From contig SZWC01004685.1 of the NCBI GenBank assembly GCA_023375785.1, forward strand, positions 85,954 to 127,769: DNA of 41,816 nt, given 5' to 3'. The translations under genes and the position numbers were made by a program. The stretch comes from Penium margaritaceum (taxonomy: Eukaryota > Streptophyta > Zygnematophyceae > Desmidiales > Peniaceae). The notes under the pieces are model-generated. The model was not told the DNA's origin. It made no database searches and saw nothing but the letters and a program-made list of their open reading frames with translations. Shown piece after piece: positions 16,912 through 28,900 of this stretch (the stretch's first letter is position 1; each line of letters begins with the position of its first letter).

Positions 16912-17640
16912 CCGTACCGGGAGTGAGGCACCGGAGAGGAGACGGCAGGATGAACGAAATAAGAAAAAGGGGTCGACGGACGGGGACGTCGAGCTTGTTT
17001 TGCGGGTGCAGAGTATAACATAGTTAACGATGTTTTGTTCATCCACCAGAGGAAGGGATGGACAGTGGGCCCGCGGTCAGGATCCAGGAAAGGGGATGGC
17101 GGATGATCCAATGGTCATCATCCAAGGAAGAACAAATGTTGCGAGAGGAGCAGTTCGACTCCGGAAGGCGACGCGGTGTGGAAAGGACAGTTGCGGCGGA
17201 GGCTGTGATCCAACCAGAGCTACGGGAAAGGAAAGAAGGTGACCCGAAGCTGGCTTGATGGCAGCGGAGTCGCACCCAAACCACGGGAAGAGGAGCAGCA
17301 TTTGAGGCGCCTCATCCAAATGCGCTTTTGATGTGCGAGCCGCGAAGGGGGCAAGTGGACGAGACGGAAGCATTGGAAGGGCGGCGGGAAAAGGAGGATA
17401 AGAAAAGGTGATCAACAACTGACCGACTGCTGATGCTGAGACAACTGGGATATTCACACTCGACATTGCACGCGCTCGAGTGAACGATCAACTGCCCATC
17501 CTGGGAAGTCGAGCCCAGCGGTGACCAGCAAGACTGAGATATTGCTGCCCCTCAGTCAACCCAGACTGTCGAGCGGGACCTGTGTCCCATCTCGCGACAA
17601 GTTAGAGTAGAAAAGCTAGGGTATGTTAGAGGAGTCAGGA
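16912..17640 (+). other. Unassigned region after the finger array
   Basis: Several short open stretches with charged, coding-like composition occur (for example EAPERRRQDERNKKK around 16940, and 17058-17258), but none has a recognisable domain or a convincing start. They may be the decayed C-terminus of the upstream protein. A (TA/AT)-rich patch, AGTATAACATAGTTAACG, lies near 17015. No LTR end matching anything upstream was found, so the right boundary of the gypsy-type element is unknown. Confidence 0.3.
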
Positions 17641-17686
17641 GGTGTGTGCATGTGTGTGTGCGTGTGTGTGTGTGTGTGTGTATGTG
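17641..17686. repeat. (TG)n microsatellite
   Basis: About 46 bp of nearly pure GT repeat with single interruptions (GCA, CG, TA). Frames through it read as alternating Cys/Val and have no coding meaning. Confidence 0.95.
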
Positions 17687-17884
17687 AACACTCCCTCCCG
17701 CATGGGAAGACCGCTTCCTGCAGAGCACACCACCAAACCGGCATGGCCGAGTCCTGAGTTTCCGCGGGAGCTCCAGCCGCCCGGCTCAACCAGGGCCGCC
17801 CGAGACTCCCCGGTGACCTTCTACACCATCTACAGCTGTTGCAATGTGCCCCATTGACTCGGCGCGCGGACGGTCTTCGGAGTG

Positions 17885-18292
17885 ATGCAATGGTTGCATC
17901 ACCCTGCCGGTGGAGCTCTAGAGCAGTTTTGGCAACCATTGCTACGGAGACTTCCCCGTGACAAAGAGCCTCGTCCCATGGAAAGTTGGGAGGAGGCCGC
18001 GCGTGACATCGGGCGGCGCGCCGCGGAAGCCGCCGAGGAACGGGCCGAGGCGTTCCAAGCCTACCAGTGGTACCGACAAGAACTCTTCCGCCTTCGGGAG
18101 GGCGATCTAACGAGTGCTCATTCTCGTTCAGGGCGGCCGATTGACGGTCCATTGGAGTTGCGCCGCGCTACTCCACAAGCAAACGACCAAGGAAGAGTCA
18201 ACCGCAGAGTGTTTGTGCAAGGATCGACCCCGACAGATGATCCAGCAGAGCAGGAGGCGTATGGTTTGCGCATGTTGCTTGGTGATGCGTAG
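17885..18292 (+). CDS. Hypothetical helical protein, 135 residues
   Basis: An ATG at 17885 (a GTG at 17882 precedes it) opens a frame to a TAG at 18290-18292. The first half is Trp/Arg/Glu/Ala rich and likely helical (AARDIGRRAAEAAEERAEAF, then QAYQWYRQELFRLREG); the second half is polar and Asp/Pro rich. Upstream of a TGA at 17855 the same frame is open back to the TG microsatellite and looks coding (PSPEFPRELQPPGS, SPVTFYTIYSCCNVPH). The real gene may therefore be longer and broken by a CGA-to-TGA change. I do not recognise a family. The Ala/Glu/Arg helices are reminiscent of gag N-terminal regions of plant gypsy elements, but no zinc knuckle or pol follows. The sequence after it is non-coding. 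Confidence 0.35.
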   Translation: MQWLHHPAGGALEQFWQPLLRRLPRDKEPRPMESWEEAARDIGRRAAEAAEERAEAFQAYQWYRQELFRLREGDLTSAHSRSGRPIDGPLELRRATPQANDQGRVNRRVFVQGSTPTDDPAEQEAYGLRMLLGDA

Positions 18293-18840
18293 GTTGTGTG
18301 ATGCATGTTGACCATGTGCTCCTCCTTTTGACTGAATGTAGATGTTTAATTGTTAACGTTGTTGTCTCATCAAGAGCATTTGTCATGGGCGTGTGTCGTG
18401 TTGTCCGGTGAATGATTGACCGTTAATGAAGAACATTGATGAATTAGTAAGGAACAAAAGGGGGTGGGGTAAGCCTGACGTGTTCCCATGATGATGCTCT
18501 GAATAATCCGTGGAACAACTAGGAGCATCTTAGGTGGTGACAGTATTGTCCAGTGCATGATTCATTGTCCATGAATGAATTCCCATGAATCACCTAGGTA
18601 AAGGTCAAGTATGACATATTCCCCATGGTGATCCGGTGAATGGTTTAGCGAATGCCCAGTGGAGGAACTAGATCAAGTCTTTAGGTCAAAGAAAACACGC
18701 TAATAATCAACCAGGTGCAATTTAGAATGACATATGTGTCGAAGCAATGCAGTAGCATAAAAGGGAAGTGAGTCACGATGGAGAGTTCATCCCTGCAGTT
18801 GTCAGACCCAATTCCGGCCGATGGTGGAAAAGGGTACAAC
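18293..18840. other. Non-coding region with a diverged internal repeat
   Basis: AT-richer sequence without a supported gene. Blocks near 18470-18535 (TGACGTGTTCCCATGATGAT and what follows) and 18612-18685 (TGACATATTCCCCATGGTGA and what follows) look like diverged copies about 140 bp apart. GTGAATGATTGACC-type motifs recur. It ends abruptly at the start of the 11-bp satellite. Confidence 0.4.
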
Positions 18841-21755
18841 ACCCTACTTGCACCCTAACTACACCTTAGTTGCACCCTAGTTGCACCCTATTTGGACCTT
18901 AGTTGCTTCCTAGTTGTGCCCTCCTTGCACCCTACTTGCATCCTTCTTCCCCCCTACTTGCACCTAGCTGCACCGTAGTTGCACCCTACTTGCACCCTAC
19001 CTGCACCCTAGTTACGCCCTAGTTGAGTTGTACTTACGCCCTAGTTGTGCCCTAGTTGCGTCCTTGTTATGCCCTACTTGTGTTCTACTTGCACCCTAGT
19101 TGCACCCTAGTTGCACCTCAGTTGGGCACTAGTTGCGCCCTAGTTGTGCCCTACTTGCGTCCTAGTTGCACCCTGGTTGCACCCTAGTTGTTCCTTAGTT
19201 GCGTCCTAGTTGCACCCTAGTTGTGTCCTAGTCGTGCCATACTTGCGCCCTAGTTACACCCTAGTTGCACCCTAGTTGCGTCCTCGTTGTATCTTACTTC
19301 CGCCCTAGTTGCACCCTAGTTGTGCCCTAGTCGTGCCTTAGTTAGGCACTAGGTACGCCCTACTTGCGCCCTAGTTGCGACCTAGTTGCACCCTACTTGC
19401 GCCCTAGTTGCGCCCTAGCTGCACCTACTTGCACCCTAGTTGTGCCCTAGTTGCGCCTCAGTTGCGTCCTACTTGCACCCTAGTTGCGTCCTAGTTGCGT
19501 CCTAGTTGTGCCTCAATTGGACACTAGCTACACCCTAGTTGCGTCCTAGTTGTGTCCTAGTTGCACCAAACTTGCCCCATTATTATGCCCTAGTTGCGCC
19601 CTAGTTTTGCACTATTTGCACCCTACTTGTGCCCTGCTTGCGCCCTACTTGCGCCTGACTTCCGTCCTACTTTCCCCCTAGTTGGGCCGTACTTGCATCC
19701 TACTTGCATCCTAGTTGTGACTTTCTTGCGTCCTACGTGTGCCACAGTTGGGCACTAGCTACGTCCTAGTTGTGATCTAGTTGAGCCCTAGTTGCGTCCT
19801 CGTTGCGCCCTAGTTGCATCCTAGTTGCGTCCTAGTTGTGTCTTACTTGCGTCCTACTTGTGCCCTAGTTTTGCCTAAGTTACACCCTAGTTGCGCCCTA
19901 GTTGCGTCTTAGTTGCTCCCTACTTGCGCCCTACTTGTGCCCTAGTTACGCCCTAATTGCGCCCTACTTGTGTCCTTCTTGCACGTTAGTTGCACCCTAG
20001 TTGCACCCTAGTTGCGCCCTAGTTGCACCCTACTTGCGCCCTACTTGCGCTCTACTTGCGCCCTCCTTGCGCCCTAGTTAAGCCTGAGTTCGGCACTAGC
20101 TACGCCCTAATTACACCCTAGTTGTGCCCTACTTGTGCCCTGGTTGCACCTTAGTTGCGCCCTAGTTGTGCCCTAGTTGCACCCTACTTGTGCCCTGGTT
20201 GCGCCTTGGTTGCACCTTATTTGCACCCTGGTTAAGGCGTAGTTGTGTCCTAGTTACATCCTAGTTACACCCTAGTTGCGTCCTACTTACACCCTACTTG
20301 CGCCCTACTTATGCCCTAGTTGCGCCCTAGTTGTGCCCTAGTTGCACCCTAGTTGCGCCCTAGTTGTGCCTTCCTTGCGTCCTTCTCGCGTCCTACTTGC
20401 ACCCTAGTTGCGCCCTAGTTGCGCCTCAGTTAAGCACTAGCTTTGTCCTATTATTGCCCTAGTTGCGCCCTAGTTGTACCCTACTTGTCCCCTAGTTGCG
20501 CCCTAGTTGTGCCCCAATTACACTGTAGTTGCACCTAGTTGCAACCTAGTTACACCCTAGTTGTGCTCTACTTGCATCCTAGTTATGTCCATGTTGTACC
20601 CTACTTGCACCCTACTTGCGCCCTAGTTGAGCCCTAGTTACACCCTAGTTGCGCCCTAGTTGTGCCTACTTGCACTCTAGTTGCACCCTAGGTGCGTCCA
20701 AGTTGCGTTCTAGCTCCGTCCTACTTGCGTCCTACTTGCACCCTACTTGCGCCATCCTTACACCCTAGTTGTACTTTAGTTGGGCACAAGCTACGCACTA
20801 GTTGCGCTCTAGATGTGTCCTAGTTGCATCCTAGTTGTGCCCTAGTTGCGCCCTAGTTACCCCTTAGTTGCACCCTAGTTGTGTCCTAGTTGTATCCGAG
20901 TTGCGTCCTACTTGCTCCCTACTTGCGCCCTACTTACGCCCTAGTTGCGCCCTAGTTGCACCCTAGTTGCGTCCTAGTTGCGTCCTAGTTGTACCCTACT
21001 TGCACTCTTCGTACGCCCTACATGCGCTTTAGTTGTGCCCTAGTTGCGCCTTAGTTGGGCACTAGCTACGTCCTAGTTGCACCCTAGTTGTACCCTAGTT
21101 GCGCCCTAGTTGTGCCCTTTTTTTGCCCTAGTTGCATCGTAGTTGCACCCTAGTTGCGTCCTAGTTGCGCCCTAGTTACGCCCTTTTTGCACCCTACTTG
21201 CACCAGAGTTGCGCCCTAGTTGCACCCTAGTTGCGCCCTACTTGCGCCCTACTTGCGCCCTAGTCGCACCCTAGTTGCGCCTCAGTTGGACACTACTTGC
21301 GGCTTAGTTGCGTCCCACTTGTGCTCTACTTATGTCCCAGTTGTACCCTAGTTGCGTCCTAATTGCACCCTACTTTCGTCTTAGTTGCATCCTACTTGTG
21401 TCCTAGTTGTGCCCTAGTTGCGCCTCAGTTGGGCACTAATTGCGCCCTAGTTGAACCCTAGTTGCACCCTAGTTGCAGCCAAGTTGCACCCTAGTTCCAT
21501 CCTACTTGTGCCCTTGTTGCGCACTAGTTGCGCCCTAGGTACGTCCTAGTTGTGTCCTAGTTGCATCTTGCTTGTGCCCTACTGGCATCCTAGTTACACC
21601 ATAGTTGCACCTCAGTTGAGCACTAGCTATGCCCTAGTTGCGCCCTAGTTGCATCCTAGTTGCACCCTACTTGCGCCCTAGTTGTGCACTAGTTACACCC
21701 TAGTTACGTCCTACTTGCGCCCTCGTTGCGCCCTAGTTACGCCCTAGTTACGTCC
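18841..21755. repeat. Degenerate 11-bp satellite (CCCTAGTTGCR type)
   Basis: About 265 tandem monomers built on CCCTAGTTGCG / CCCTAGTTGCA / CCCTAGTTGTG, mostly 11 bp with occasional 10 to 12 bp units. Nearly every unit keeps CTA followed by G or C. The variable position is mostly CG, CA or TG, as expected from CpG decay. A GGGCACTAGCTA variant recurs irregularly (for example about 19747, 20090, 21055), hinting at an older higher-order structure of a few hundred bp. No ORF of note exists here, because CTAG places TAG stops in every frame. Confidence 0.95.
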
Positions 21756-24700
21756 TAGTTGCGCCCTAGGTACGTCCTAGTTGTGTCCTAGTTGCGCCCT
21801 AGGTACGTCCTAGTTGTGTCCTAGTTGCGCCCTAGGTACGTCCTAGTTGTGTCCTAGTTGCGCCCTAGGTACGTCCTAGTTGTGTCCTAGTTGCGCCCTA
21901 GGTACGTCCTAGTTGTGTCCTAGTTGCGCCCTAGGTACGTCCTAGTTGTGTCCTAGTTGCGCCCTAGGTACGTCCTAGTTGTGTCCTAGTTGCGCCCTAG
22001 GTACGTCCTAGTTGTGTCCTAGTTGCGCCCTAGGTACGTCCTAGTTGTGTCCTAGTTGCGCCCTAGGTACGTCCTAGTTGTGTCCTAGTTGCGCCCTAGG
22101 TACGTCCTAGTTGTGTCCTAGTTGCGCCCTAGGTACGTCCTAGTTGTGTCCTAGTTGCGCCCTAGGTACGTCCTAGTTGTGTCCTAGTTGCGCCCTAGGT
22201 ACGTCCTAGTTGTGTCCTAGTTGCGCCCTAGGTACGTCCTAGTTGTGTCCTAGTTGCGCCCTAGGTACGTCCTAGTTGTGTCCTAGTTGCGCCCTAGGTA
22301 CGTCCTAGTTGTGTCCTAGTTGCGCCCTAGGTACGTCCTAGTTGTGTCCTAGTTGCGCCCTAGGTACGTCCTAGTTGTGTCCTAGTTGCGCCCTAGGTAC
22401 GTCCTAGTTGTGTCCTAGTTGCGCCCTAGGTACGTCCTAGTTGTGTCCTAGTTGCGCCCTAGGTACGTCCTAGTTGTGTCCTAGTTGCGCCCTAGGTACG
22501 TCCTAGTTGTGTCCTAGTTGCGCCCTAGGTACGTCCTAGTTGTGTCCTAGTTGCGCCCTAGGTACGTCCTAGTTGTGTCCTAGTTGCGCCCTAGGTACGT
22601 CCTAGTTGTGTCCTAGTTGCGCCCTAGGTACGTCCTAGTTGTGTCCTAGTTGCGCCCTAGGTACGTCCTAGTTGTGTCCTAGTTGCGCCCTAGGTACGTC
22701 CTAGTTGTGTCCTAGTTGCGCCCTAGGTACGTCCTAGTTGTGTCCTAGTTGCGCCCTAGGTACGTCCTAGTTGTGTCCTAGTTGCGCCCTAGGTACGTCC
22801 TAGTTGTGTCCTAGTTGCGCCCTAGGTACGTCCTAGTTGTGTCCTAGTTGCGCCCTAGGTACGTCCTAGTTGTGTCCTAGTTGCGCCCTAGGTACGTCCT
22901 AGTTGTGTCCTAGTTGCGCCCTAGGTACGTCCTAGTTGTGTCCTAGTTGCGCCCTAGGTACGTCCTAGTTGTGTCCTAGTTGCGCCCTAGGTACGTCCTA
23001 GTTGTGTCCTAGTTGCGCCCTAGGTACGTCCTAGTTGTGTCCTAGTTGCGCCCTAGGTACGTCCTAGTTGTGTCCTAGTTGCGCCCTAGGTACGTCCTAG
23101 TTGTGTCCTAGTTGCGCCCTAGGTACGTCCTAGTTGTGTCCTAGTTGCGCCCTAGGTACGTCCTAGTTGTGTCCTAGTTGCGCCCTAGGTACGTCCTAGT
23201 TGTGTCCTAGTTGCGCCCTAGGTACGTCCTAGTTGTGTCCTAGTTGCGCCCTAGGTACGTCCTAGTTGTGTCCTAGTTGCGCCCTAGGTACGTCCTAGTT
23301 GTGTCCTAGTTGCGCCCTAGGTACGTCCTAGTTGTGTCCTAGTTGCGCCCTAGGTACGTCCTAGTTGTGTCCTAGTTGCGCCCTAGGTACGTCCTAGTTG
23401 TGTCCTAGTTGCGCCCTAGGTACGTCCTAGTTGTGTCCTAGTTGCGCCCTAGGTACGTCCTAGTTGTGTCCTAGTTGCGCCCTAGGTACGTCCTAGTTGT
23501 GTCCTAGTTGCGCCCTAGGTACGTCCTAGTTGTGTCCTAGTTGCGCCCTAGGTACGTCCTAGTTGTGTCCTAGTTGCGCCCTAGGTACGTCCTAGTTGTG
23601 TCCTAGTTGCGCCCTAGGTACGTCCTAGTTGTGTCCTAGTTGCGCCCTAGGTACGTCCTAGTTGTGTCCTAGTTGCGCCCTAGGTACGTCCTAGTTGTGT
23701 CCTAGTTGCGCCCTAGGTACGTCCTAGTTGTGTCCTAGTTGCGCCCTAGGTACGTCCTAGTTGTGTCCTAGTTGCGCCCTAGGTACGTCCTAGTTGTGTC
23801 CTAGTTGCGCCCTAGGTACGTCCTAGTTGTGTCCTAGTTGCGCCCTAGGTACGTCCTAGTTGTGTCCTAGTTGCGCCCTAGGTACGTCCTAGTTGTGTCC
23901 TAGTTGCGCCCTAGGTACGTCCTAGTTGTGTCCTAGTTGCGCCCTAGGTACGTCCTAGTTGTGTCCTAGTTGCGCCCTAGGTACGTCCTAGTTGTGTCCT
24001 AGTTGCGCCCTAGGTACGTCCTAGTTGTGTCCTAGTTGCGCCCTAGGTACGTCCTAGTTGTGTCCTAGTTGCGCCCTAGGTACGTCCTAGTTGTGTCCTA
24101 GTTGCGCCCTAGGTACGTCCTAGTTGTGTCCTAGTTGCGCCCTAGGTACGTCCTAGTTGTGTCCTAGTTGCGCCCTAGGTACGTCCTAGTTGTGTCCTAG
24201 TTGCGCCCTAGGTACGTCCTAGTTGTGTCCTAGTTGCGCCCTAGGTACGTCCTAGTTGTGTCCTAGTTGCGCCCTAGGTACGTCCTAGTTGTGTCCTAGT
24301 TGCGCCCTAGGTACGTCCTAGTTGTGTCCTAGTTGCGCCCTAGGTACGTCCTAGTTGTGTCCTAGTTGCGCCCTAGGTACGTCCTAGTTGTGTCCTAGTT
24401 GCGCCCTAGGTACGTCCTAGTTGTGTCCTAGTTGCGCCCTAGGTACGTCCTAGTTGTGTCCTAGTTGCGCCCTAGGTACGTCCTAGTTGTGTCCTAGTTG
24501 CGCCCTAGGTACGTCCTAGTTGTGTCCTAGTTGCGCCCTAGGTACGTCCTAGTTGTGTCCTAGTTGCGCCCTAGGTACGTCCTAGTTGTGTCCTAGTTGC
24601 GCCCTAGGTACGTCCTAGTTGTGTCCTAGTTGCGCCCTAGGTACGTCCTAGTTGTGTCCTAGTTGCGCCCTAGGTACGTCCTAGTTGTGTCCTAGTTGCG

Positions 24701-25352
24701 CCCTAGGTACGTCCTAGTTGTGTCCTAGTTGCGCCCTAGGTACGTCCTAGTTGTGTCCTAGTTGCGCCCTAGGTACGTCCTAGTTGTGTCCTAGTTGCGC
24801 CCTAGGTACGTCCTAGTTGTGTCCTAGTTGCGCCCTAGGTACGTCCTAGTTGTGTCCTAGTTGCGCCCTAGGTACGTCCTAGTTGTGTCCTAGTTGCGCC
24901 CTAGGTACGTCCTAGTTGTGTCCTAGTTGCGCCCTAGGTACGTCCTAGTTGTGTCCTAGTTGCGCCCTAGGTACGTCCTAGTTGTGTCCTAGTTGCGCCC
25001 TAGGTACGTCCTAGTTGTGTCCTAGTTGCGCCCTAGGTACGTCCTAGTTGTGTCCTAGTTGCGCCCTAGGTACGTCCTAGTTGTGTCCTAGTTGCGCCCT
25101 AGGTACGTCCTAGTTGTGTCCTAGTTGCGCCCTAGGTACGTCCTAGTTGTGTCCTAGTTGCGCCCTAGGTACGTCCTAGTTGTGTCCTAGTTGCGCCCTA
25201 GGTACGTCCTAGTTGTGTCCTAGTTGCGCCCTAGGTACGTCCTAGTTGTGTCCTAGTTGCGCCCTAGGTACGTCCTAGTTGTGTCCTAGTTGCGCCCTAG
25301 GTACGTCCTAGTTGTGTCCTAGTTGCGCCCTAGGTACGTCCTAGTTGTGTCC
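21756..25352. repeat. Homogeneous 33-bp higher-order array, 109 copies
   Basis: The repeating unit is a trimer of 11-bp monomers in fixed order: TAGTTGCGCCC, TAGGTACGTCC and TAGTTGTGTCC. From 21756 to 25352 is 3597 bp, exactly 109 x 33. The printed rows repeat exactly every 660 bases (20 units), and I found no substitution or indel. The second monomer creates the dyad CTAGG-TACGT-CCTAG. One lone copy of the same trimer occurs at 21525-21557 in the degenerate array. Either a very recent amplification or an assembly expansion would produce this. Confidence 0.95.
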
Positions 25353-25389
25353 TAGTTGCGCCCTAGTCGCACCCTAGTTGCGCCCTAGT
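25353..25389. repeat. Right edge of the 11-bp satellite
   Basis: Three variant monomers (including one with TAGTCGCACCC) follow the homogeneous array before the satellite stops at a CCCTAGTGCC junction. Confidence 0.85.
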
Positions 25390-25980
25390 GCCAGAATATT
25401 GCCTCTGTCAAGGCAGAACAACTACCGGGCTCACCTCCTCCTCCACACCACCTCGGTTCCCTGCTCAAAGCCACACCTCCTCTTGAATATTCTGAGCACT
25501 CTCAAAAGGGTTCAGTTCCGGCATGAACCACCTCGGTCATGCCTGACACGATCCGTTGACGGTGTCAACTGACCAAACGGCACATTACTAAGTAATCCCC
25601 TAATGAGCGGCTCGACCACAAGCACATCCAGCTAGTGTAAAAGTAGTCGTTGCTTGTCCTTTGTCCTGTTCTGCTTTTGTTATAAGGAGGATATTCATTC
25701 CCTCGGAGTTAACCAGAATAGATTTTCTGTTCACCTCTGGTTCCGCGGCTTCGTTGCCATGTCTTCGCTCTACTCGCTCATCGCTAACTCTTCCATCGCC
25801 ATCCACTCTGAGTTCTTAGCTTTGCACGTCTTCACTCCGCCACTTCAGTTCCTTCACTCAGTTCTTCCCACCACATCACTCGACCCATCAAGCTCGCTCT
25901 CCTCCTTGTCCCGCTCCTGCTGCCGACACTCTTGCATTGCAACTCTTCACTTTCCGACCAACTCCTACATTGCCTTGTAG
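25390..25980. other. Spacer between the two satellites, no supported gene
   Basis: This is non-repetitive sequence. It contains a near-palindromic GGCATGAACCACCTCGGTCATGCC stretch (split here by naming only: GGCATGA and TCATGCC arms, about 25520-25543). Short frames (25378-25572; 25654-25980) lack any recognisable domain. The last 200 bp become C/T rich and Cys/Ser/Leu coding in any frame, grading into the 20-bp satellite, so part of it may be strongly diverged satellite. Confidence 0.4.
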
Positions 25981-28900
25981 CCTTGCTCCCAATTTCTCTG
26001 GCCTCCTCTACCTTTCTCTTGCTTGCTCCTCCGTTCTCTGTCTTGCTTCACCTTTCTCTGGCCTGCTCCGACTTTCTCTGGCCTGCTCCACCTTTCTGTG
26101 GCCTGCTCCACCGTTCTCTGGCTTGCTCCACCATTCTCTGGCTTGCTCCACCTTTCTCTGACTTGCTCCACCTTTCTCTGCCTTGCTCCAACTTTCTCTG
26201 GCCTACTCTACCTTTTTTTCAACAGCTCCAGAGTTCTCTGGCTTGCTTTACCTTTCAAGGACTACTCTACCTCTGGCCAGCTCCACCTTTCTTGGGCTTG
26301 GTCCGCCTTCTTCTGGCTTGCTGCACCTTTTTCAGGATTCCTCCACCGCTCTCTGCCTTGCTCAACTGTTCTTTGGCTTGCTCCACATTTCTCTGGCTTG
26401 CTCCACATTTCTCTTGCTTGCTCCACCTTTCTCTTGCCTGCTCCATTATTCTCTGGCCTGCTCCACCGTTTTCGGGCTTGCTCCACCTTTTTGTGGCTTG
26501 CTCCACCGTTCTCTGGCCTGCTCCACCATTATCTTGCCTGCTCCACCGTTCTCTGGCTTGCTCGACCATTCTCTCCCTTACTCCACTGTTCTCAGGCCTG
26601 CTCCACCTTTCTATGGCCTGCTCCAACTTTCTCTGGCTTGCTCCACATTTCTAATGCTTGCTCCACCGTTCTTTGAATAACTTCACCTTTCTCTTGCTTA
26701 CTTCACCGTTCTCGGACTTGCTCCACCGTTCTCTGGGTTGCTCCACTGTTCTCTGGCTTGCTCCAACTTCCTCTGGCTTGCTCCACCATTCTCTAGCTTC
26801 TCTCCACCTTTTCATGGCTTGCTCGATCATTCTCTGGCCTGCTCCACCTTTCACTGGCTTGCTCCACCTTTCTCTGGCTTGCTCCACCTTTCTCTTGCTT
26901 TCTCTACTGTTCTCTGGCTTGATCCACCGTTCTTTGGCTTGCTCCACCTTTCTCTGGCTTGCTCCACCGTTCTGTGGCTTGCTCCACTGTTCTCTGGCTT
27001 GCTCAGCCTTCCTCTGGCTTGCTCCACCCTTCTCTGGCTTGCTCCACTACTTTCTCGCTTGCTCCACCTTTCTCTGGTTTGCTCCACCTTCTTCTGGCTT
27101 CCTCAACCTTTCTTTGGCTTGCTCTACCTTTCTCTAGCTTTCTCCACCTTTCTCTGGTTTGCTCCACTGTTCTCTGCGTTGGTCCACCATTCTCTGGTCA
27201 GCTCCACCGCTCTTTCGCTTGCTCCACCGTTCTCTAGCTTTCTCTACCATTCTCTGACTTGATCCATCAATCTCTGGCTTGCTCAACAGTTCTCTCGCTT
27301 GCTCCACCTTTCTCTGGCTTGTTCCAACTTTCCCTAGATTCCTCCACCTTTCACTGGCTTGCTCCACCGTTCTCTGGCTTGCTCTACCTTTCTTTGGCTT
27401 GCTCCACCTTTCTCTGGATTGCTATACCTTCCTCTGGTTTGCTCCACCTTTCTCTGGCTTACTCCACTGTTCTCTGGCTTGCTCCACCTTTCTCTGGATT
27501 GCTCTACCTATCTCTGGCTTGCTCCACCTTTGTGTGGCTTGCTCCATCATTTCCTGGCTTGTTCCACCGTTCTCTGCCTTGCTCCACCAATCTCTGGCTT
27601 GCTCCACCTTTCTTTAGCCTGCTCCATCTTTCTCCGGCTGGCTCCACCATTCTCTGGCTTACTCTACCGTTCTCCAGCTTGCTTCACTTTCTTATGACTT
27701 GCTCCACCGTTCTCTTGCTTGCTCCACCTTTCACTGGCTTGGTCCACCTTTCCCTGGCTTGCTCCACCTTTCGCTGGCTTCCTCCACCTTTCTCTGGTTT
27801 GCTCAACCTTTCTCTGGCTTGCTCCACCTTTCTCTTCCTTCCTCAACCTTTCCCTGGCTTTCTCCACATTTCTCTGCCTTGCTCTACCTCTCTCTGGCTT
27901 GCTTTACCTTTCCCTGGCTTTCTCCTCCTTTTCCTGGCTTGCTCCACCGTTTGGTGGCTTCTGCCACCTTTCTCTTGCTTGCTCCACCGTTCTCTGGCTT
28001 GCTCCACCTTTCTCTGACATGCTCTTCATTTCTCTGGCTTGCTCCACCTTTCTCTGCTTTGCTCCACCATTCTCTGGCTTGCCCCGCCGTTCTCTAGCTT
28101 GATCCACCTTTCTCTGGCTTGCTCCACCGTTCGCTAACTTGCTCCACTTTTCTGTAGCTTGCTTCACCTTTCCCTGGCTTGCTCCACCTGCCACGGGCGT
28201 GCTCCACCTTTCTCTGGCTTGGTCCACCTTTCCCTAGGTTGCTCCATCTTTCACCGGCTAGGTCCACCGATCTCTGTCTAACTTAACCTTTCTCTGGCTT
28301 GCTCCACCGTTCTTTAGCTTGCTCCACCGTTCTATGGCTTGATCCACCTTTCCCTGGCTTGCTGTACATTTATGTGGCTTGCTTCACCTTTCTCTGGCTT
28401 GCCCCACCTTTCCCTGGCTTGCTACATCTTTTTTTGGCTTGTTCCCCCTTTCCCTAGCTCGCTCCTCCTTTCTCTGGGTTGCTCCACCTTTCTTTGGCTT
28501 GCTCAAACTTTTTCTGGCTTGCTCCAACTTTTTGTGGCTTGCTCCAACTTTCTCTGGCTTGCTCCACCGTCCTCTGGATTGCTCCACCATTCTCTGGCTT
28601 GCTCCACATTTCTTTGGCTTGCTCCACTATTCTCTGGCATGCCCCACCGTTATCTGGCTTGCTTGAACATTATCTAGCTTGCTTCACCCTTCTCTGGCTG
28701 GCTCCACTTTTCTCAGGCTTGCTACACTGTTCTCTGGCTTGCTCTACCGTACTCTGACTTGCTCCACCGTTCTTTGGCTTGCTCCACCGTTCTCTAGCTT
28801 GCTCCACCATTCGCTTGTTTGTTTCACCTTTCTCTGGCTTCCTTCCATTTTCTCTGGCCTGCTCCACCTTTCTCTGGCTTGCTCCACCGTTCTCTAGCTT

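Noticed and set aside
21756..25352. CRISPR array
   Set aside because: There are no variable spacers; the sequence is a continuous tandem repeat in a eukaryotic context.
18841..25389. Telomere or interstitial telomeric repeat
   Set aside because: The CCCTA core recalls plant telomeric CCCTAAA, but the unit is 11 bp (CCCTAGTTGCR) with no run of the 7- or 8-bp telomere motif.
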